In this document: piece by piece, positions 17,893 to 31,800 of the stretch
Layout of the letters: each line of letters opens with the position of its first letter
How positions within the stretch are numbered: the first letter of the stretch is position 1
Assembly (NCBI GenBank): GCA_016858145.1
Contig: JAEHOE010000103.1
Location: forward strand, 372,001 to 436,000
Reading direction: 5' to 3'
Origin: Edaphochlamys debaryana
Lineage: Eukaryota; Chlorophyta; Chlorophyceae; Chlamydomonadales
DNA: 64,000 bases
The notes under the pieces: model-generated
Seen by the model: the letters and a program-made list of their open reading frames with translations, nothing else
The model's database searches: none
What the model was told of the DNA's origin: nothing
Position numbers and translations under genes: made by a program

Positions 17893-20800
17893 ATGGCGGA
17901 AACAGAAGTGCTCCAGCGCGTTTTCGCGCTGAGACTCTACGGAGAGCCCGATCCTAGCAGCGGTGGCGCACCCGTCGTGGTTCTGTCCGAGCTAGCAAAG
18001 GCAAGCATTTTGCATTCCCGTGCCTCGCGCTAAATTGCGCAGATCTGGCTCGCAGCGTCCTGTCTTGCGACTCGCTCGCGCTGCGTTCAGGAGCTGGAGA
18101 GCGAGGTGCCTGCAGACGCACCCAAACCGGTGCTGGACCCGGGAGTGCTCGACCGGGCCCTCGTGGCACGACTCATCGAGTCGCCCCCGCCCAACTACAG
18201 CCAGCCCCCCATCCACTACCTGCTGGGGTGCTACGAGCGCTCCACCGAGGAGCTGCGGCGGGGCGGGTCCAACGAGGCTGTCAAGGTTGGGCCCAAGCTG
18301 GGTCCTGGCTGGGTTGCTAGAGCCGTCCTCTGCAGCGGGCCCCACAGCTCTAGTGAGCGGGGGGATCCTTCCCTGTAGCACGCCAAGGCCTGGGCCTTGG
18401 GCTGTGCCGCCTGCCTGATACGGATCAGTACGTGAAACCTAGCCGTTTGATGTGCTGCCCTTCGCAGGCTGCCGTGGCAACGGCTCGGGACCTGATCCTG
18501 AACTATGCGGGCCTGGCCCTGTTCGCCGGGGTGGTGCCGCAGGTCGGCAGACAGGAGGGCCCGGAAGGCCGTTGGCACTTGGGAGGGGGTCCATGAAACT
18601 CGCAAGACAGGAAGCGGGCAGCGATAGGGGTCCGTGAAACTGCTAACACAGGCGGCGGGCCCATCCCGTCATCGGTCCCGGCCCGCCTGCCCGCACAACC
18701 CATCACCCGACATGCCAACCCTCCTCCTCGTTGCCCCTGACGCACACGCACCGCTCAGGCGCCCGCCCTGGAGACCCGCGGGGCTCTGCAGCTTCTTGAT
18801 GCGCTGCTGCTGAGGCACGGCTTCAACGCACCCGCGCTCGCATCGGCCGTGGCGCCGGCCTTTGGAGGCCCAGCACAGGCCCAGGTGGGCCCTTGCTGCA
18901 CCTGCCCCTCCTCGGACGTTGTTGCTTGCGCCCCCGGGTCATGGGTCGTGCTTCTGGAAGGGGGCTGGGGCCGGGGCGCATCCTGGGAAGCAAGTGAAGG
19001 GGAACGGTCCTGGACATGGGACAACGATGAGCCATTCCAACTGCCTGTGGCCTTCATGCACTGATTCTGAGACCATACGTAAGCTTCGCCTGCTTGCACT
19101 GCCTCCGCTAGGTTTACGTGTCGGGGTGCGTGGCCATGCCCGCTGGCCTGCTTGAGGAGCTGGCGGCGCGGCACGACAAGGACGAGGGGCTCACGGACGC
19201 GGTGGCAAAGATGGGTGAGGCGGGAGCTCGTGCAGGGCTGAGGCGGGAGATGCACGGCTCGAGTCGGGCCAGGTTGGGGAGGAGAGGGAGGACGACGTGG
19301 TCAGAGCTCGTACCGAGGCACGATGGGCCTCTCAACCCCAGCTCTTTGACCGCCCTTTCCCCCGGTTATGGTTGCAGTGGTGGAGCTGAGCCGGCTCTTC
19401 AGCCGCATCTCGCCCCTGGGCGACCCCGCGCCCTACCTGGGGGCGCTCTCGCAGCTGCTGGCCTGCGAGCCACTGGCGCGGGCGGCCGTGGGCTGCAGGC
19501 AGTGGCTGCCGGACCTCAAGGTGGGGGGAGGAAGCAGGACGAGGAGGCGGGGAGCGGGTGGGGCCGGTGGGGAGGGGCCGCGGGTGTTGCACCGGTGGGC
19601 CAGAGCGGACTGTGCGCTGACGCGGGCGGGAAACGGGCAGGCCAGAGGGCAGGGGCTGGTTGCGTGGGCCGCATGGGCCGAAGCCGACCGACCTTCTGCG
19701 GGCAAACGCGGGGGGTCTAATGCGGCAGGCATCGCGGTATTGATGTTGTTAGTGGACGGTCGGTGGACTGAGGTCGCATCTCACCGTACAGACTCCTCAC
19801 GTTCGTACGCGCATCACCCCCCTTCCCCACCTGCAGGTGGCCACGGGCCGCGCTGCGGTGCTGTCCGGTGCCTGCTGGCTGGGGCCCTTCTTCAACATCA
19901 GGTCAGGGGGGTCAGGGGGTTTCGCGGGGCTAAGGCTGACTCCCCCGCTTCTTATACTGCGTGGAAAGCAAGTCCGCGCGGTCCTGCCATTCCTCACGTG
20001 TCACACGTACCCCGCCTCACTTTTTTCATCCAAGACACCCCGCTTTCGCCCCCCTCCGCAGCCCCATCCCCGACCAGGCCCGAGGCGCCCCCTCCCAGGA
20101 GCCCTCCGTGGCCGCGCTGTGCTTTGCGGGCGCGGAGGGCCGGCGGCCGGGCGACGTGAACAACTCGGTGTCCTCCCTGCGCCTGGCCATGACGGGGGTC
20201 ACGGCCTCGCTGCACGGTTGCGTCAAGGTGGGGCGGGAAGGGCACTGCCGGAGGCATTTGGCACGCACGGGCGAGCGCGGTGAGGGCTCGGGAAGCGCTG
20301 GAAAGGTACCCTTGAAGGGGCGTGGCAGCACGGGCAGCACGAGCAGCACGACTGGAGGGTTCGCACCTCACCCGGTGTGCCCGCGCCCCCGCGCCCCCGC
20401 ACCCCCCCAGGCGCTGCTCAAGCGCACCACCAAGCCGGCCATGCTCCGCTGGCTGGGGGGCGTGCTGGAGGGCAACGGCGAGCGCGGCAAGATGGAGTTC
20501 AGCCCCGACGCGGCGGTGCCAGACGGCTTCATGGCCAACCTGGCGGCGGGTGAGGGCCCGGGCGCAGCAGTCCGCGAGAGTGGCGTGACGCCATAGATAC
20601 TGGTAGCTATGCTGGTGGTGCCAGACACCCAGGTGCCGGGCCCGGGCCCTGCGCTCACCTTCTGTCGTCTTCATCCATGCTTACGTCCACTCTCTTTCCG
20701 TCGCTCCCCGCCGGCCCCCAGTGCTGCTCAAGCTGTGCGAGCCGTTCATGGATACCTCCCCCGCCTCGCCCTTCTGGCGCCGCGTGGACCCGGGCTTTGT

Positions 20801-23800
20801 GGCGGCGGGGGGGCTGCTGGACGGGGCGCTGGCGGGGGAGACGCGGCTGGCGGCGGACCGGGACGAGGAGGCGGCGTGGCGGGAGCGGGTCGGCAGCAAC
20901 GGCGCGGGTGAGGGAGAAGGAAGGGGGTGGGGGGTGAAGGGTGTGGGCGTCAGGAGTAGGCTGCAGAGCGAGGAAGGCTGCTTGTCAGGGGCAGTCGGGC
21001 TCGTGCACTGCTGGCTGACTTGCGTCTGCTTTTGGCTCATAGCCACCAGCTGCATGCCTGAGTTTCTTCGACCCTCTCCCGCGCGCCGCCCGCAGCCTCG
21101 CCCTCCTCCCCCACTGGCGCCTCCCCCGGGGCCGAGGGCGACGAGCGCTTCCACTTCATCTGCCAGGCCTTCTTCCTCACAGCGCACGCGCTGCACTTGG
21201 GGCCGGTCAGGTGCGACCCGGGGCCTCTCGCTCTGTTGGGTCGGTACCTATGCAGCGGGCGAGTCTCTGCTGGTATGGCTGTACTGCACTTACATGCAGT
21301 CTCATAAAGCCACCTGAAGCGATGCCCAGTCTTATTGCTCTGTCCTGGTCCTCGGCTGGGGCGTCCGCGGAGGCCTCATTGTTCCCCTTGTCCCGCCGCC
21401 TGCCCTGCCGTTCCCCCCAGGATCATCCAATCCATGGACGACCTCATCCGGGAGCTGCAGTGGGCGCAGGTGGGGGAGGGGAGCCCGAAAGGGAGGCCAA
21501 GGCCTGCAATGGGCGTAGATGTCTGAGCTGGTATCATTGTGAGTCCGGTCGACACAAGGTCCAACTTGCCTTGAGCCGCCTTAACTGGCCCATGGTGTGT
21601 TTGTGGCTGAGGGAGAGGCTGGCAGGGAGAGGCCCCATGGGCGAAGGTGTTCAACCGGTGCACCCTTTCCGCCTCTGCAGGAGAACGTGCGGCAGACGGA
21701 GGACATGGTGGCCAGGTGAGCTGCCGCTGGGCTGGGGGTTGGTGCACATGGCTGAGGTCACACCGCCAGCCGCGGACTGAGTCATTTCCTACGGGCCTCG
21801 CTGGACGTGCAATTGGAGCCCCTCCGTGCCCCTCCGTGCCCCTCAATGCTCGCCGCCGTTCCGGAGCGCAGCGGTTGACGGGGGCACCCTGTTCGCCTTA
21901 AACCCCTGCGCTCATCATCTGCCCCCCTTGCCCTCCCCTCTCCTCCACCTCCCCCCGTCCCCAAACCCCAGCCCCAGCCCAAACCCAAACCCCGGCTCGT
22001 ATGAAAGTCACCCCTCCCCCCCCCCCCCCCAGCTCCAGCAACCCCATGGAGAAGGCGCTGCTGGAGCGCAAGCTGGTGGCCTGGAGGAACGCACTGGACG
22101 CGGCCAGCGTGAGTCGAACGAGGCACAGACATGGAAGGGCTCTTGCGGCTTTCCCACTTCTTCCTAGCTTGCCGCACCCGACGTTTCTTCCTCCGCCCCC
22201 TTCCCCCCGCCCCGCAGTGCCGCTACCACGCCGCCATCACGGTGCTGCTGGACCCCGCCCTGGTGGCCAACATGCTGTCGTACTACAGGTGCGGTGTGTG
22301 CGTGCCGTACGCATGCCGTACATGCAGTGCCCCCCCTGCTCTCAGCTCTCCCTCTGGCCGACGCCTTCCTGCCAACCCGCCCTTTGTACTCCCTTCCCCC
22401 CCCCGACGCAGGCTCATGGCCGCCTGGCTGACGCGGCTGGCCACGCAGGGCTCCGCGGGGGGCGCGGGGGCGCTCACGCTGCCGCTGCCCGACCCCGCGC
22501 CCAAGGACTTCACCTGCATGCCGGTGGGGCGGGGGGGAGTGGTCTGTCACAACCCAGCGCCGACTTGACTCGGCGCTGACGGCTGGCAGGCCATGGCCCG
22601 CAGAGGCCGGGGGCGGGCGCTACCGCGCCGGCATGCTCCTCAAGAGCCGGGATGACTCCTAGCTGAGGTCGCTCAGCTGGCTCTTGCGCTCTCTTCTTCA
22701 GCAGAGGACATCGCGGTGGTGCTCCGTAGCCCCTCATCATGCTCATACCGACACCCGCAACCGCCCCTGTCCCTGTCCTGCTCTCCCTCTCATCCTCTTA
22801 TCTTTCATACGTCTGGAAACCTCTCCGCGCCCTCCCCTCCCCGCCCTCCCCGCCCTCCCCCCCCTCAGGAGTACTTTGTGGAGGACATGGTGGTGGTGCT
22901 CGAGTACGTGGGCCGCTCCGCGCCGCACCTGCTGTCGGCGGCGGCGGGGGGAGTGGGCGTGCGGCTGGACGAGGTGGGGTCGAGGGATATGGGGGGTGGG
23001 GTAGGGGTGGTCATGGGGGTCGGGTTTGAGTGGAAAGTTCGGGAGTGCAGGGATGGCTGGATGGAAAGTGGCTTGGCTCCATTGGGGTAGCGTGGGATGG
23101 GATGGGCCTTCTGGCCTTCCGGCCTTCCCACCTTAACCCCCCGCTGACCCCCCGCGCAGTTCGCGGTGTTCTTCACCTCGCTCATGGCCTCCCCCACGCA
23201 CGTGCGCTCCGCCTTCCTGAGGTGAGGGCGGATGAAGGGACCGCTCGGGCTGGTCCTGAGCCCCCGCTTGGGGGCCTGGGCTCCCGCTCTACCCTGTTGG
23301 CCGCATCACCGGTGCAGCTTGTATCGACGAACCCCTTAACGCACCCGCCCTCGGCCCCCTCCTGCCAGGTCCCGCATGTCGGACGTGCTGGAGATGTGGC
23401 TCCCACAGGACGAGGAGGCCGATGGGTGAGAGGGGCCTACACGGTTTGCTTGCCCTGCTTCCCCCGGCTGACCCAGGCGTCAGCATCCTGCAATCCGAGA
23501 GGACGCGCCGCGTCTGGCCTCATCATTGGTAGCGCTCTCGGTTGGGTTCATGCCTGTACACTCTTGCAATCCGCTGTGCCTCACCCTGCCCCTCGGGCCC
23601 CCGCACCCCACGCCCCACAGCGGCCGCGGCTTCCGCTCGCGGCGGGGCGGCGGTGCTGACCTGGCGGCGCTCTTCAACTGCCACCCGCTTGTCGTAGAGC
23701 ACCTGGCGCCCGTGCTGCTGCAGGTGGGGGTTTGCTGATGATGAGGCAAGCAAGTGCGGGCTCGTGCGTAGGAAGAGCCGTGGCAGACAACGTTGAACGT

Positions 23801-26749
23801 TGCACTCTCGCCATGTCCGCTTGCCTCTCTGGTGATGATGGATCGTTCCGTCCGTTGTCTCCCATCCTCCGACTCGCAGCTGTACAACGAGATTGAGCGC
23901 ACGGAGCGCGAGGGCGCATTCTACTTCAAGTTCCGAATGCGGGTCACCATCGCCAACATCCTCAAGTACCTCTGGAGCGTGCCGCAGCACAGGTGCGAGT
24001 GTGTTCAGGGCTGCTCGATCGTGTAAAGGCCGAGAAAAGCGTAGGTGCGAGTGTGCATGAGTGTGAGGGGGTCTGGGCCCGGTGGCCGCAACCAAACCTC
24101 CGCGGCGTTTCCCTTTACTCCCTGCCCGTGGCTCGCGTGTTGTGGTTTCCTCGTGCCTCGCCGCGTCCCCGGCTGCCGCTGTGACTGCTCCGCCTTGACA
24201 CCAGTCTGGCTTACCCGTCCCCCGCCCTCCACCCATGTCCCCCCATCCCCCAGGGCTGTGTGGCTGGCCTTTGTCCGCGGCGAGCAGTACCGCGGCACCA
24301 GCGAGAAGTTCGCGTCCATGCTCATCAACGACACCACCTACCTCATGGGGGAGGCAAGTGGGGGGGTGGGGGGGGGCGTTCGGGGGCTACTGCGGTGGGA
24401 AGAGGAAAACCCCGGAGCGTGGGCTTACACATGTGCTGCGGCCTGGTTGCTTGGCTGAATGCTGAAGGGTCTGCATGGGCTGGAGGCTGGGAGCTGGGGG
24501 CTGCAAGGATCATGCCTGTTCTCGTTCCCCGTTGGTGCTCAACCCCTCACTTCCTCGTGGGTCACCTGGGTGCACCCGCCGCGCCAACTGACCGGCCTTC
24601 ACGTCTCTACCCTCGCCAAGTGCTCCTCGTGGGTGTTCCTCGTGGGATGCACCCTGACCAGCACCAGCACCATGTCGTCATCCCTTCATGACCACCCCCC
24701 ATTCCCCCACCCCCTACCCCCAGGTGCTCAAGCTGCTCAAGCTCCTGCGGGAGGCCGAGGACATCCGCGCGGACGAGGCCAAGTGGGGGGCCATGGGCGC
24801 CAGGGTGAGGAATGGGCTGCGGTGGGCGAGCACGGCGGAAACGTGCAGCAGGGGGGCGAGCCGAAGGCGGCGAGGCCAGAAGCGCGCATGCTGGGCGTGC
24901 ACTGCAAAACACGCCTTCTACCCTTACTTGAAGGCACTTCCTCCGCTCCCTGCCCCCTCCCTGCCTCCCCCGTAACCCCTGCTCCCCCTCCCCCCTCCCC
25001 TCCCTTAGACGCTCTCTCGCTTATCAGCTTCAAACTCCCGCCCTCCCCTCCCCACCCCCCAGGAGCGCGAGGAGCACCAGCGCCTGGCCGCCCACAACGG
25101 GCAGCAGCTCAAGGCGCTGGTGAGGTCCGCCATGTCGGTGCTGGACACACTCAACTTCGTGACGGAGGAGGTGCGGCCGGCTGCTGGCTGGGGGTTGGCG
25201 TGCCGAACGGGACCGGCTGCGTGTGGGCAAGCAAGCTGCATCGTGGGCGACCGTCCGCAGCTTTTAGCGCTCTGCCCCACCACCACCCTGGCCCTGGCAC
25301 TGCCTTTCCTCGGATGCCTGACTGCTGTTGCCTGACACGACTCCGGCCCCCCCGCCCGGGCTGACCCGTCCTCCCTGGCGTCGGCGCGATCCCCCTCAGC
25401 ATCAATCAGTCCTCCTCCTCCTCCCTCCCGCCAGGTGGACACCACTCGCACCTTCCTGCAGCCCCACATGGTGACCCGCCTGGCGGACTCGCTCGACTAC
25501 TTCCTGGTCTACCTGGTGGGGCCGGAGCGGCGGCAGCTGCGGATCAAGAACCTCAGCGAGTTCCTGGACCCCAGGTGCGGAGCGGCGCCGGGGCAAGGGC
25601 ACGGAGCGGCCGTGCTGGTCTGCACCGAGCCTGTTGCAGCGGGGTACCGTACTTGCCAACGGAGGGAAGGGTCTCACGGAGCAGTCGGGGCGAGGGCCAA
25701 TGCGTGGGTTGTGCGGGAGGCTGCCGCTTGATCACTCTGCGCCCCAGCCTTCCCTCCGACCGGGTCTCTGCCTCTGCCTACGCCCTGCCCCAGTGCTCTC
25801 GGTGCTCGGGTGTCATGATATGCATTCATGCTCGTTGTGCCCTGTGAACCTCCCCCCTCCCCCCCCTCCGCAGGGAGCTGCTCCGGCGCCTGATCGTGGT
25901 GTACCTGCACGTGGACGCCGTGGACCGGGCCGCGCCGGGCGCCGAGGGGGCCGTGTTCGCGGCCGCCATTGGCGCGGACAAGCGCTCCTTCCGGGCGGAG
26001 AACTTCCACGAGGTACGGGAGGCAGGCAGGGAGGGCACTTGGCTTTAGGGGGAGGGTGCGTCGAGCTCGGTGCCCTTATAATCAAGAGCAGCGCCGGTCG
26101 TGGAGCCCAACAAGGTTTCAGTGGGATTTCGAGTACATCTGTTACCCTACCCTACCCCTGACCCCCCGCCCCCTTCCTCCCCCTCTCCCCATCCAGGCGC
26201 TCTCCGTGCTGGACTCGGTGCTGACGGTGGGGCAGAAGGAGGCGCTGCACTCCCTCAGCCAGCGCGCGCTGGCGGCCAGCTGCGCGGCCGAGGAGGACGA
26301 GGAGATGGGCGAGGGCGTGCCGGAGGAGTTCCTGTGCGCCATCATGAGCACGCCCATGAAGGTACGGCAGCCGTGCGAACTTCGAAACACGGTCTTTGGG
26401 GATATACAAGTGCGCTGTCGAATCTGGTTTGGCCGATCCGGGTCTTCTGTCTGTGGGGCACGGGGCGCACCTGGGCCGCGGCGGTTGTCTGCATTCATGC
26501 TAAACCGGCTCACATACACGTTCTTACGGCGGTCCCCTGCCGTACGACCCGTACGTCCTGCAGGACCCCGTACTGCTGCCCAGCGGCGTGGTGGTGGACC
26601 GGCCCAACATCCAGCGCCACCTGCTGTCCGACCCAACCGACCCCTTCAACCGCCAACCGCTAACCGAAGACCAGCTGGTGCCGGCAACCGACGTGGCGCA
26701 GCGCTTCGCCGAGTGGCGGCGCAACCGCAGCTCCGTGGGGCCGCAGTGA
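17893..26749 (+). CDS. UFD2: Ubiquitin conjugation factor E4 / UFD2 (U-box E3/E4), 28 exons, 1040 aa
   Basis: Exons: 17893-18000, 18091-18285, 18468-18542, 18759-18884, 19112-19214, 19378-19520, 19837-19901, 20062-20227, 20411-20549, 20722-20907, 21096-21210, 21421-21469, 21681-21715, 22033-22108, 22218-22288, 22412-22523, 22869-22973, 23160-23221, 23369-23425, 23621-23723, 23880-23992, 24254-24353, 24724-24804, 25063-25170, 25435-25574, 25874-26012, 26197-26361, 26564-26749 (TGA). All phases agree, giving 3123 nt. The body matches the Ufd2 core domain ([72 protein letters not shown]). The U-box is at about residues 965-1035 ([41 protein letters not shown]). The family extends ubiquitin chains on Cdc48/p97 substrates. 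Introns 1 and 22 start with GC. The length is normal for the family. Confidence 0.95.
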
Positions 26750-28889
26750 TGCGCGCTGCAGTGCCATTGGGAGGTGTGGGTACGTGGTGGCGGGGGTGGA
26801 ACGCCGCGGCGGGAGAGGGGAGGGGGCGCCGCTGGGCGATGGGGAGTAGGAACGTGTAGAAAGCAGCTTGTGCCTGCGTGAGGTGCTGGGGTGCAGCAGC
26901 GCCGCAGAGGGCGGCGGGGATAGCGGGCACACCTGTGTTGATGGAAGTGTTCCAGGCGAGTGCCTCCACCGAGCGAGGGCCTCTGCAAGGGCGGTGGTGT
27001 CTTGGAGCGGAAGGCAAGGGGTGGTAGTGAGGGCTGCTGGGCAGTATGTGCAGACTATGCAAACAGCGCCGGTGACGATTCTCGGTTGCTGGGTGTGTGT
27101 GGCGCTGCCGCCTTCGTGCGCAGGGACGGTTGTTACCTGGTGGTGGTTGACGGGATCATCAGGACCGTATCGGGGCGCACGGCATGCGGACTACGGATTA
27201 AGCAAGGGCTGGCATGGGGCATGGGGCAGGAGTAAATCCTAGCCGCTCTTACACCTAGAGGCATGGCGGAGAAGCATATTCCGTGGGTGTCTGCGTGGCA
27301 TGATTGCACGCATTTGTGAGGGGTGCTGCGCATCACCACGTGCGGGGCGCGCGGGTGTCCGCTGTAGCCACGCTCCCCACCTCAACGGGGTTCTGGACGT
27401 CATGTTAGGTCCAGATCAAGATCTGGGAATTCCGAAGCCCTCGCCACGGGAGATAGCAACACTGCCCCCCCCCCCGCCCCCCCCCCCGCCCACAAAACAG
27501 GAAATAGACCCAAGCAGTAGCTTGCTCCCAGAATCAAGGCAGGTCCATTCTGATGCGGCAGCCCAGGGGCAAGACAGATGGCACGCGCGAATAAAGTGTT
27601 CCCAGCCTCGGGTGCTTGCAGACAGTGACCCGTGCCCGCCCCCACGCTGCGTGAGATGAACAAGAACACCCTTGAAGCAAAGCCGTCTTTAAATTGCCAT
27701 GTGTCCACATCAGCTGTCTCCAGCCAGTTTTGTTGCCGTGGGGGTCTGGGGGGAACAATGCCAACACAGCCGGGAGCCGGTCACTAAGGCCGTCCCAGCT
27801 CAGCCGTGCGGGACGTAGGGACATGTAGGGAGGGGGGGAAGGATGACAGAAGCAAATCGTGGCTTGATTGCAGGCGTGCAGAGCATGCTTCATCTCCCCC
27901 TCATGCAGGTACGGGGATGGGGTACGTAGGGGGCGGTGGGTGAAGCCTCGTCGCAGTCCTCGGCCTAGCACGCCGACTTCGACGTGCCCCCACCCTGCCA
28001 CCCCGCCTCCTAGCTGCCTATCACCCCCCCGCCACCCCGCTGCCCTGATGCACAGCATCCCAGCATCTCAACACTGGGACGCACACGAGTCGTCGTTGGG
28101 CTCGCAAGACCTGCCTGCCTGCTCGCAAGACCTTCCTGCCTTTTCTGGCATTTCTAGAGGGGGGGTCGATACCTCCCCTGCGCCCCACGCGCCCCACGGT
28201 CCTTTCGACTCCCTCTTGCCCTCCTGCTTCCCCCCTCCCTCGTCGTCCAGAAACTCGGATTATAGCACCACCTTATGTACCCCTTCCGTATCCGGGACAG
28301 TGGGTTGGGCATGTTGGCGACCCACAGCCTCCCACAGGCGCCGGGACGCGAGGGGAAGGCGCAACCCGCGCACTGACGAGCGACAACGTCGCGGGCCGGT
28401 CGGTCGGTCGGTCTGCCTGACACAGCCGCATTCCCAGGCCGGTATCAATGACATGGTCTGGTCGCACGCGGGCATACAAGGTGAGTTAAGAGTGCCCGGA
28501 GACCGAGCGGCTCGGCCGCGCGGCAATAATGCAACATACACTCCGCGGCCACCCCTAACCTCCCGACTGCAGAAGCAACAATCTGCAACGCTAAATCGCG
28601 CTGGCGGACTTTGCCGGGAACACTTTTGCGCGGACCGGTAGTTGGTATCACACAGTTTGCCGGGCCCTCCTTGTCACTGTCACGATCAAGCAACCAAAGC
28701 AAGCTTTGAGGGATGTAGCCTGGAATAACGGTCGAGGAATCGGTAACCTCGCTCGGTTGGTCGTGATTGGCCGCTCGAAGCGTTTAATGCCCGCAACCTT
28801 GCGCTCCTCGCACTCAGGGCGCGCACCACCATTCGCCTGCAGTGCCACCGCTACCCTACAAACGCAAGGTGTGTCGCATGTCAGTCACC
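26750..28889. other. Intergenic region between UFD2 and KatG copy B
   Basis: This 2.1-kb stretch holds the UFD2 3' UTR and the KatG-B promoter. It contains poly-C runs (about 27465-27490) and a GGTC-repeat (about 28397-28412). I see no conserved coding segment; the longest frame (27534-28058, minus) has no recognisable features. An in-frame upstream ATG at 28878 would add MSVT to KatG-B. Confidence 0.45.
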
Positions 28890-31800
28890 ATGCGGCGGCA
28901 AGGAGGAGCGCTCCTGCTGCTCCTCCTCCCCAGCCTTGCGTTGGCAGGCTGTCCCCTCGGGATGGACAGATCCGACGCTCGCGAGGATCTGGAGACGACT
29001 CGCAGGTAATAAGTCGGCCTCTCACTCTGCTGCTCTGCAAGCGTCCACCGCGACGCACGCACGCCGACACCGCTTTCTGGTTTTGTAAACTCGCCCAATC
29101 GTCGTTACAGCAAAGCATCACATGGCCGGACTCGCAAAACGGACACGTGTTCCGACACGCCCGTGACCCCGCCGCGCCATCCATCCTCGCTCCCTGCCCC
29201 CCTGCTATGCTATCTTCCTCGGGCGCAGGATGGTGCTCGACGTGGAGGCCGTCAAGGGCCTGGACATCGCTGCGGTGAAGGCCGACTTGAAGAAAGTGTT
29301 CGTTAGCAGCCAGGACTTCTGGCCGGTGGGTCGCGGGGGGGATGGACCCGGGGGGCCGTCAGTGCGTGCCGTACTCGTCGCGCGCCCCCATTACACAGCA
29401 GCGCCTGAAGCGGGAGAGGGGATGCACGTTGAGATGCAATTGACTATCTTGGCACCGTGACTGCTCCGGGCCCTGCCCCTGTATCTCCCACCCCCAGGCC
29501 GATTTCGGGCACTACGGTCCCCTCATGATCCGCCTGGCCTGGCACTGCGCTGGCTCTTTCCGCTCCTCTGACGGCCGCGGAGGCTGCGACGGCGCCCGCA
29601 TCCGGTGCGGAACCGAGAGCACCAGTTGGCACTCAGCAGCTTTTGCTCTCTCCTACTTAAGAGCTAAGGCCACATGTCACTCGCCGCCCCCTTACCCGCC
29701 CCCCGCCCCCCCCCCGTCCCCCTTCCCCTCTCCACACACCTCCAACATCCAACCCCCCAGCTTCGACCCCGAGCGCTCTTGGGCCGATAACACAAACCTG
29801 GAGAAGGCCCGGTCCCTGCTGTGGCCCATTAAGGTGGGATGGGCGTGGGGGTCAGCGCAAGGGGCCAGGGTGACGTGGCCCGAGCGAGTCAAGAGCTTCT
29901 GGCATGTTGTGGCCCATTAGGGCGGGGACGGATGGGGTGCGGGCCGAATGTCGGAAACCATGAACCATGAACCGGAACGCTTACAACTATGCAGGCGGGT
30001 GGGATGAAGCGCAGCCTTATTGTCAAACAACCCTCCCATGCCCGCCCAGCTCAAGTACGGCAAGGCCCTGACCTGGGGCGACCTGATCGTCCTGGCCGGC
30101 ACCACCGCTATCGAGGACATGGGCGGGCCCGTGCTGGGCGTGTGCCTGGGCAGGACTGAGGACGCGGACGGTAAGAGACGGTGGTGGATGGCTTTGCCGT
30201 CGATACCGTATGCTCGTGTGACTGGTCCTTCGGTTTTGGGGCCTGCCATGCATTTCGCCAAGTGCTGCGCACCCCGCCCTTCGCCCCACCGCAGGCTCCG
30301 CGTCCTACGCTCTGGGCCCTACCCCGCTTCAGGAGATGGTTGCTCCCTGCGAGGCCAATGGGGATTGCAAGGTGCGCGCGGGGCGCGAGTGCAGTCTCAC
30401 CGTCTTAGAGGGGAGGCGGGACTACTGCGGGGCGGCGCGGCGTTAGGGCGGCGGGGCGGCGGGGCGGTGGGGCGGCGTGCGTGGCGTCCTACCTTGTCAT
30501 CCGCTCCGCCCCTCCACCCGCACCCAGGCGCCTCTGGGCCCCACCACCATGTCACTGATCTACGGTGGGTCGGGAGTGGTGTGCATGGGCATAAGTTAAC
30601 TCCCTCACAGCTTGAGTGCACAGCTTGAGGTCGTGGGGTCTGCAGTCGGGCAGATGAGTGCTGGACGGGACGGGCCTGGCGAGAGCCAGAATCCTTCCTT
30701 CGGGGCCCCGGGGCCCACACAAAAGATGACCGTTGTGCCCTCCTCCTCGCTTGGCTCCCGTGTGGCACGCGTCCACCCGCTCATCAGTCAACCCTGAGGG
30801 TCCGCTGGTGCGTGGGTTTGTTGCACGCAGAGAGCGTCACCAGCGCGTACCGGTACCCTCGCCCTTGCACTCCGCCGGATCAAGCTCTAAACTGTACCTC
30901 CCACCTCATGTCTACCCCTCTTTGACCACACACCCGAAACCGCATTGCAGGCCAACCCCGTGCCCGAGCTGAGCGCACCCCAGATCCGGGACACCTTCGC
31001 CCGCATGGTGAGCCCCGGAGGCCCCTGATGCGCTTCGCATGCATCCGCCTGTACCTTGGCGTTGCTTGTCCCCTTGAGCGTGCATGCTCTTTCTCGCGCC
31101 CTTTCTGTCCCTCCCCACCCCCCACACACGAACCTGGCCAGGCCATGAACGACGCCGAGACGGTGGCGCTGGTGGGCGGGGGCCACGCGTTCGGCAAGAC
31201 CCATGGCGCCTGCCCCACGGGCCCCGGCCCCGCGCCCAAGGACCAGCCCTCCAACCCCTGGCCCGGCACCTGCGGGGCGGGGCCGATGAAGGGCAAGGTG
31301 CGATGGTCGAATGCAAACCATGGGCGTGGGTTCTCCCGTCATTCCGCTTGCAGCCCTGCGTACGCGTGAGCCTGACGTGGTGCGGGCCACGTGCAGGGCC
31401 CCAACGCTTTTACCTCTGGCTTCGAGGGCCCGTGGACCACCAACCCCATTGCGTGGGACAATGAGTACTTCAAGGTAGACAGGGCGGGGCTGCGGTGTGA
31501 GTTACTGTACGGCACCGTGCCGGTACGGCTCCACTCCCTGCACGGATTGTAGTGTAGTGAAGGGCACGGGGGCTGGAGTGGGCTGTGCACCCGTGCCTTT
31601 GCCCGCCGCCCCCCGCTCACCACACGCGACATCCGCCACATCCGTGCTTGCTCCGAACCTACCGCAGAACCTTCTCGAGTATGACTGGGAGAAGCACAAG
31701 GTGCGCGAGATGCGCGCCTGGCCGCGGGCTGTGCGGTCAGGCTGTCAACCCACCTGGTCTTGGTGCATGGGTGGACTCCACACTTATCGTGCCACCTGCT

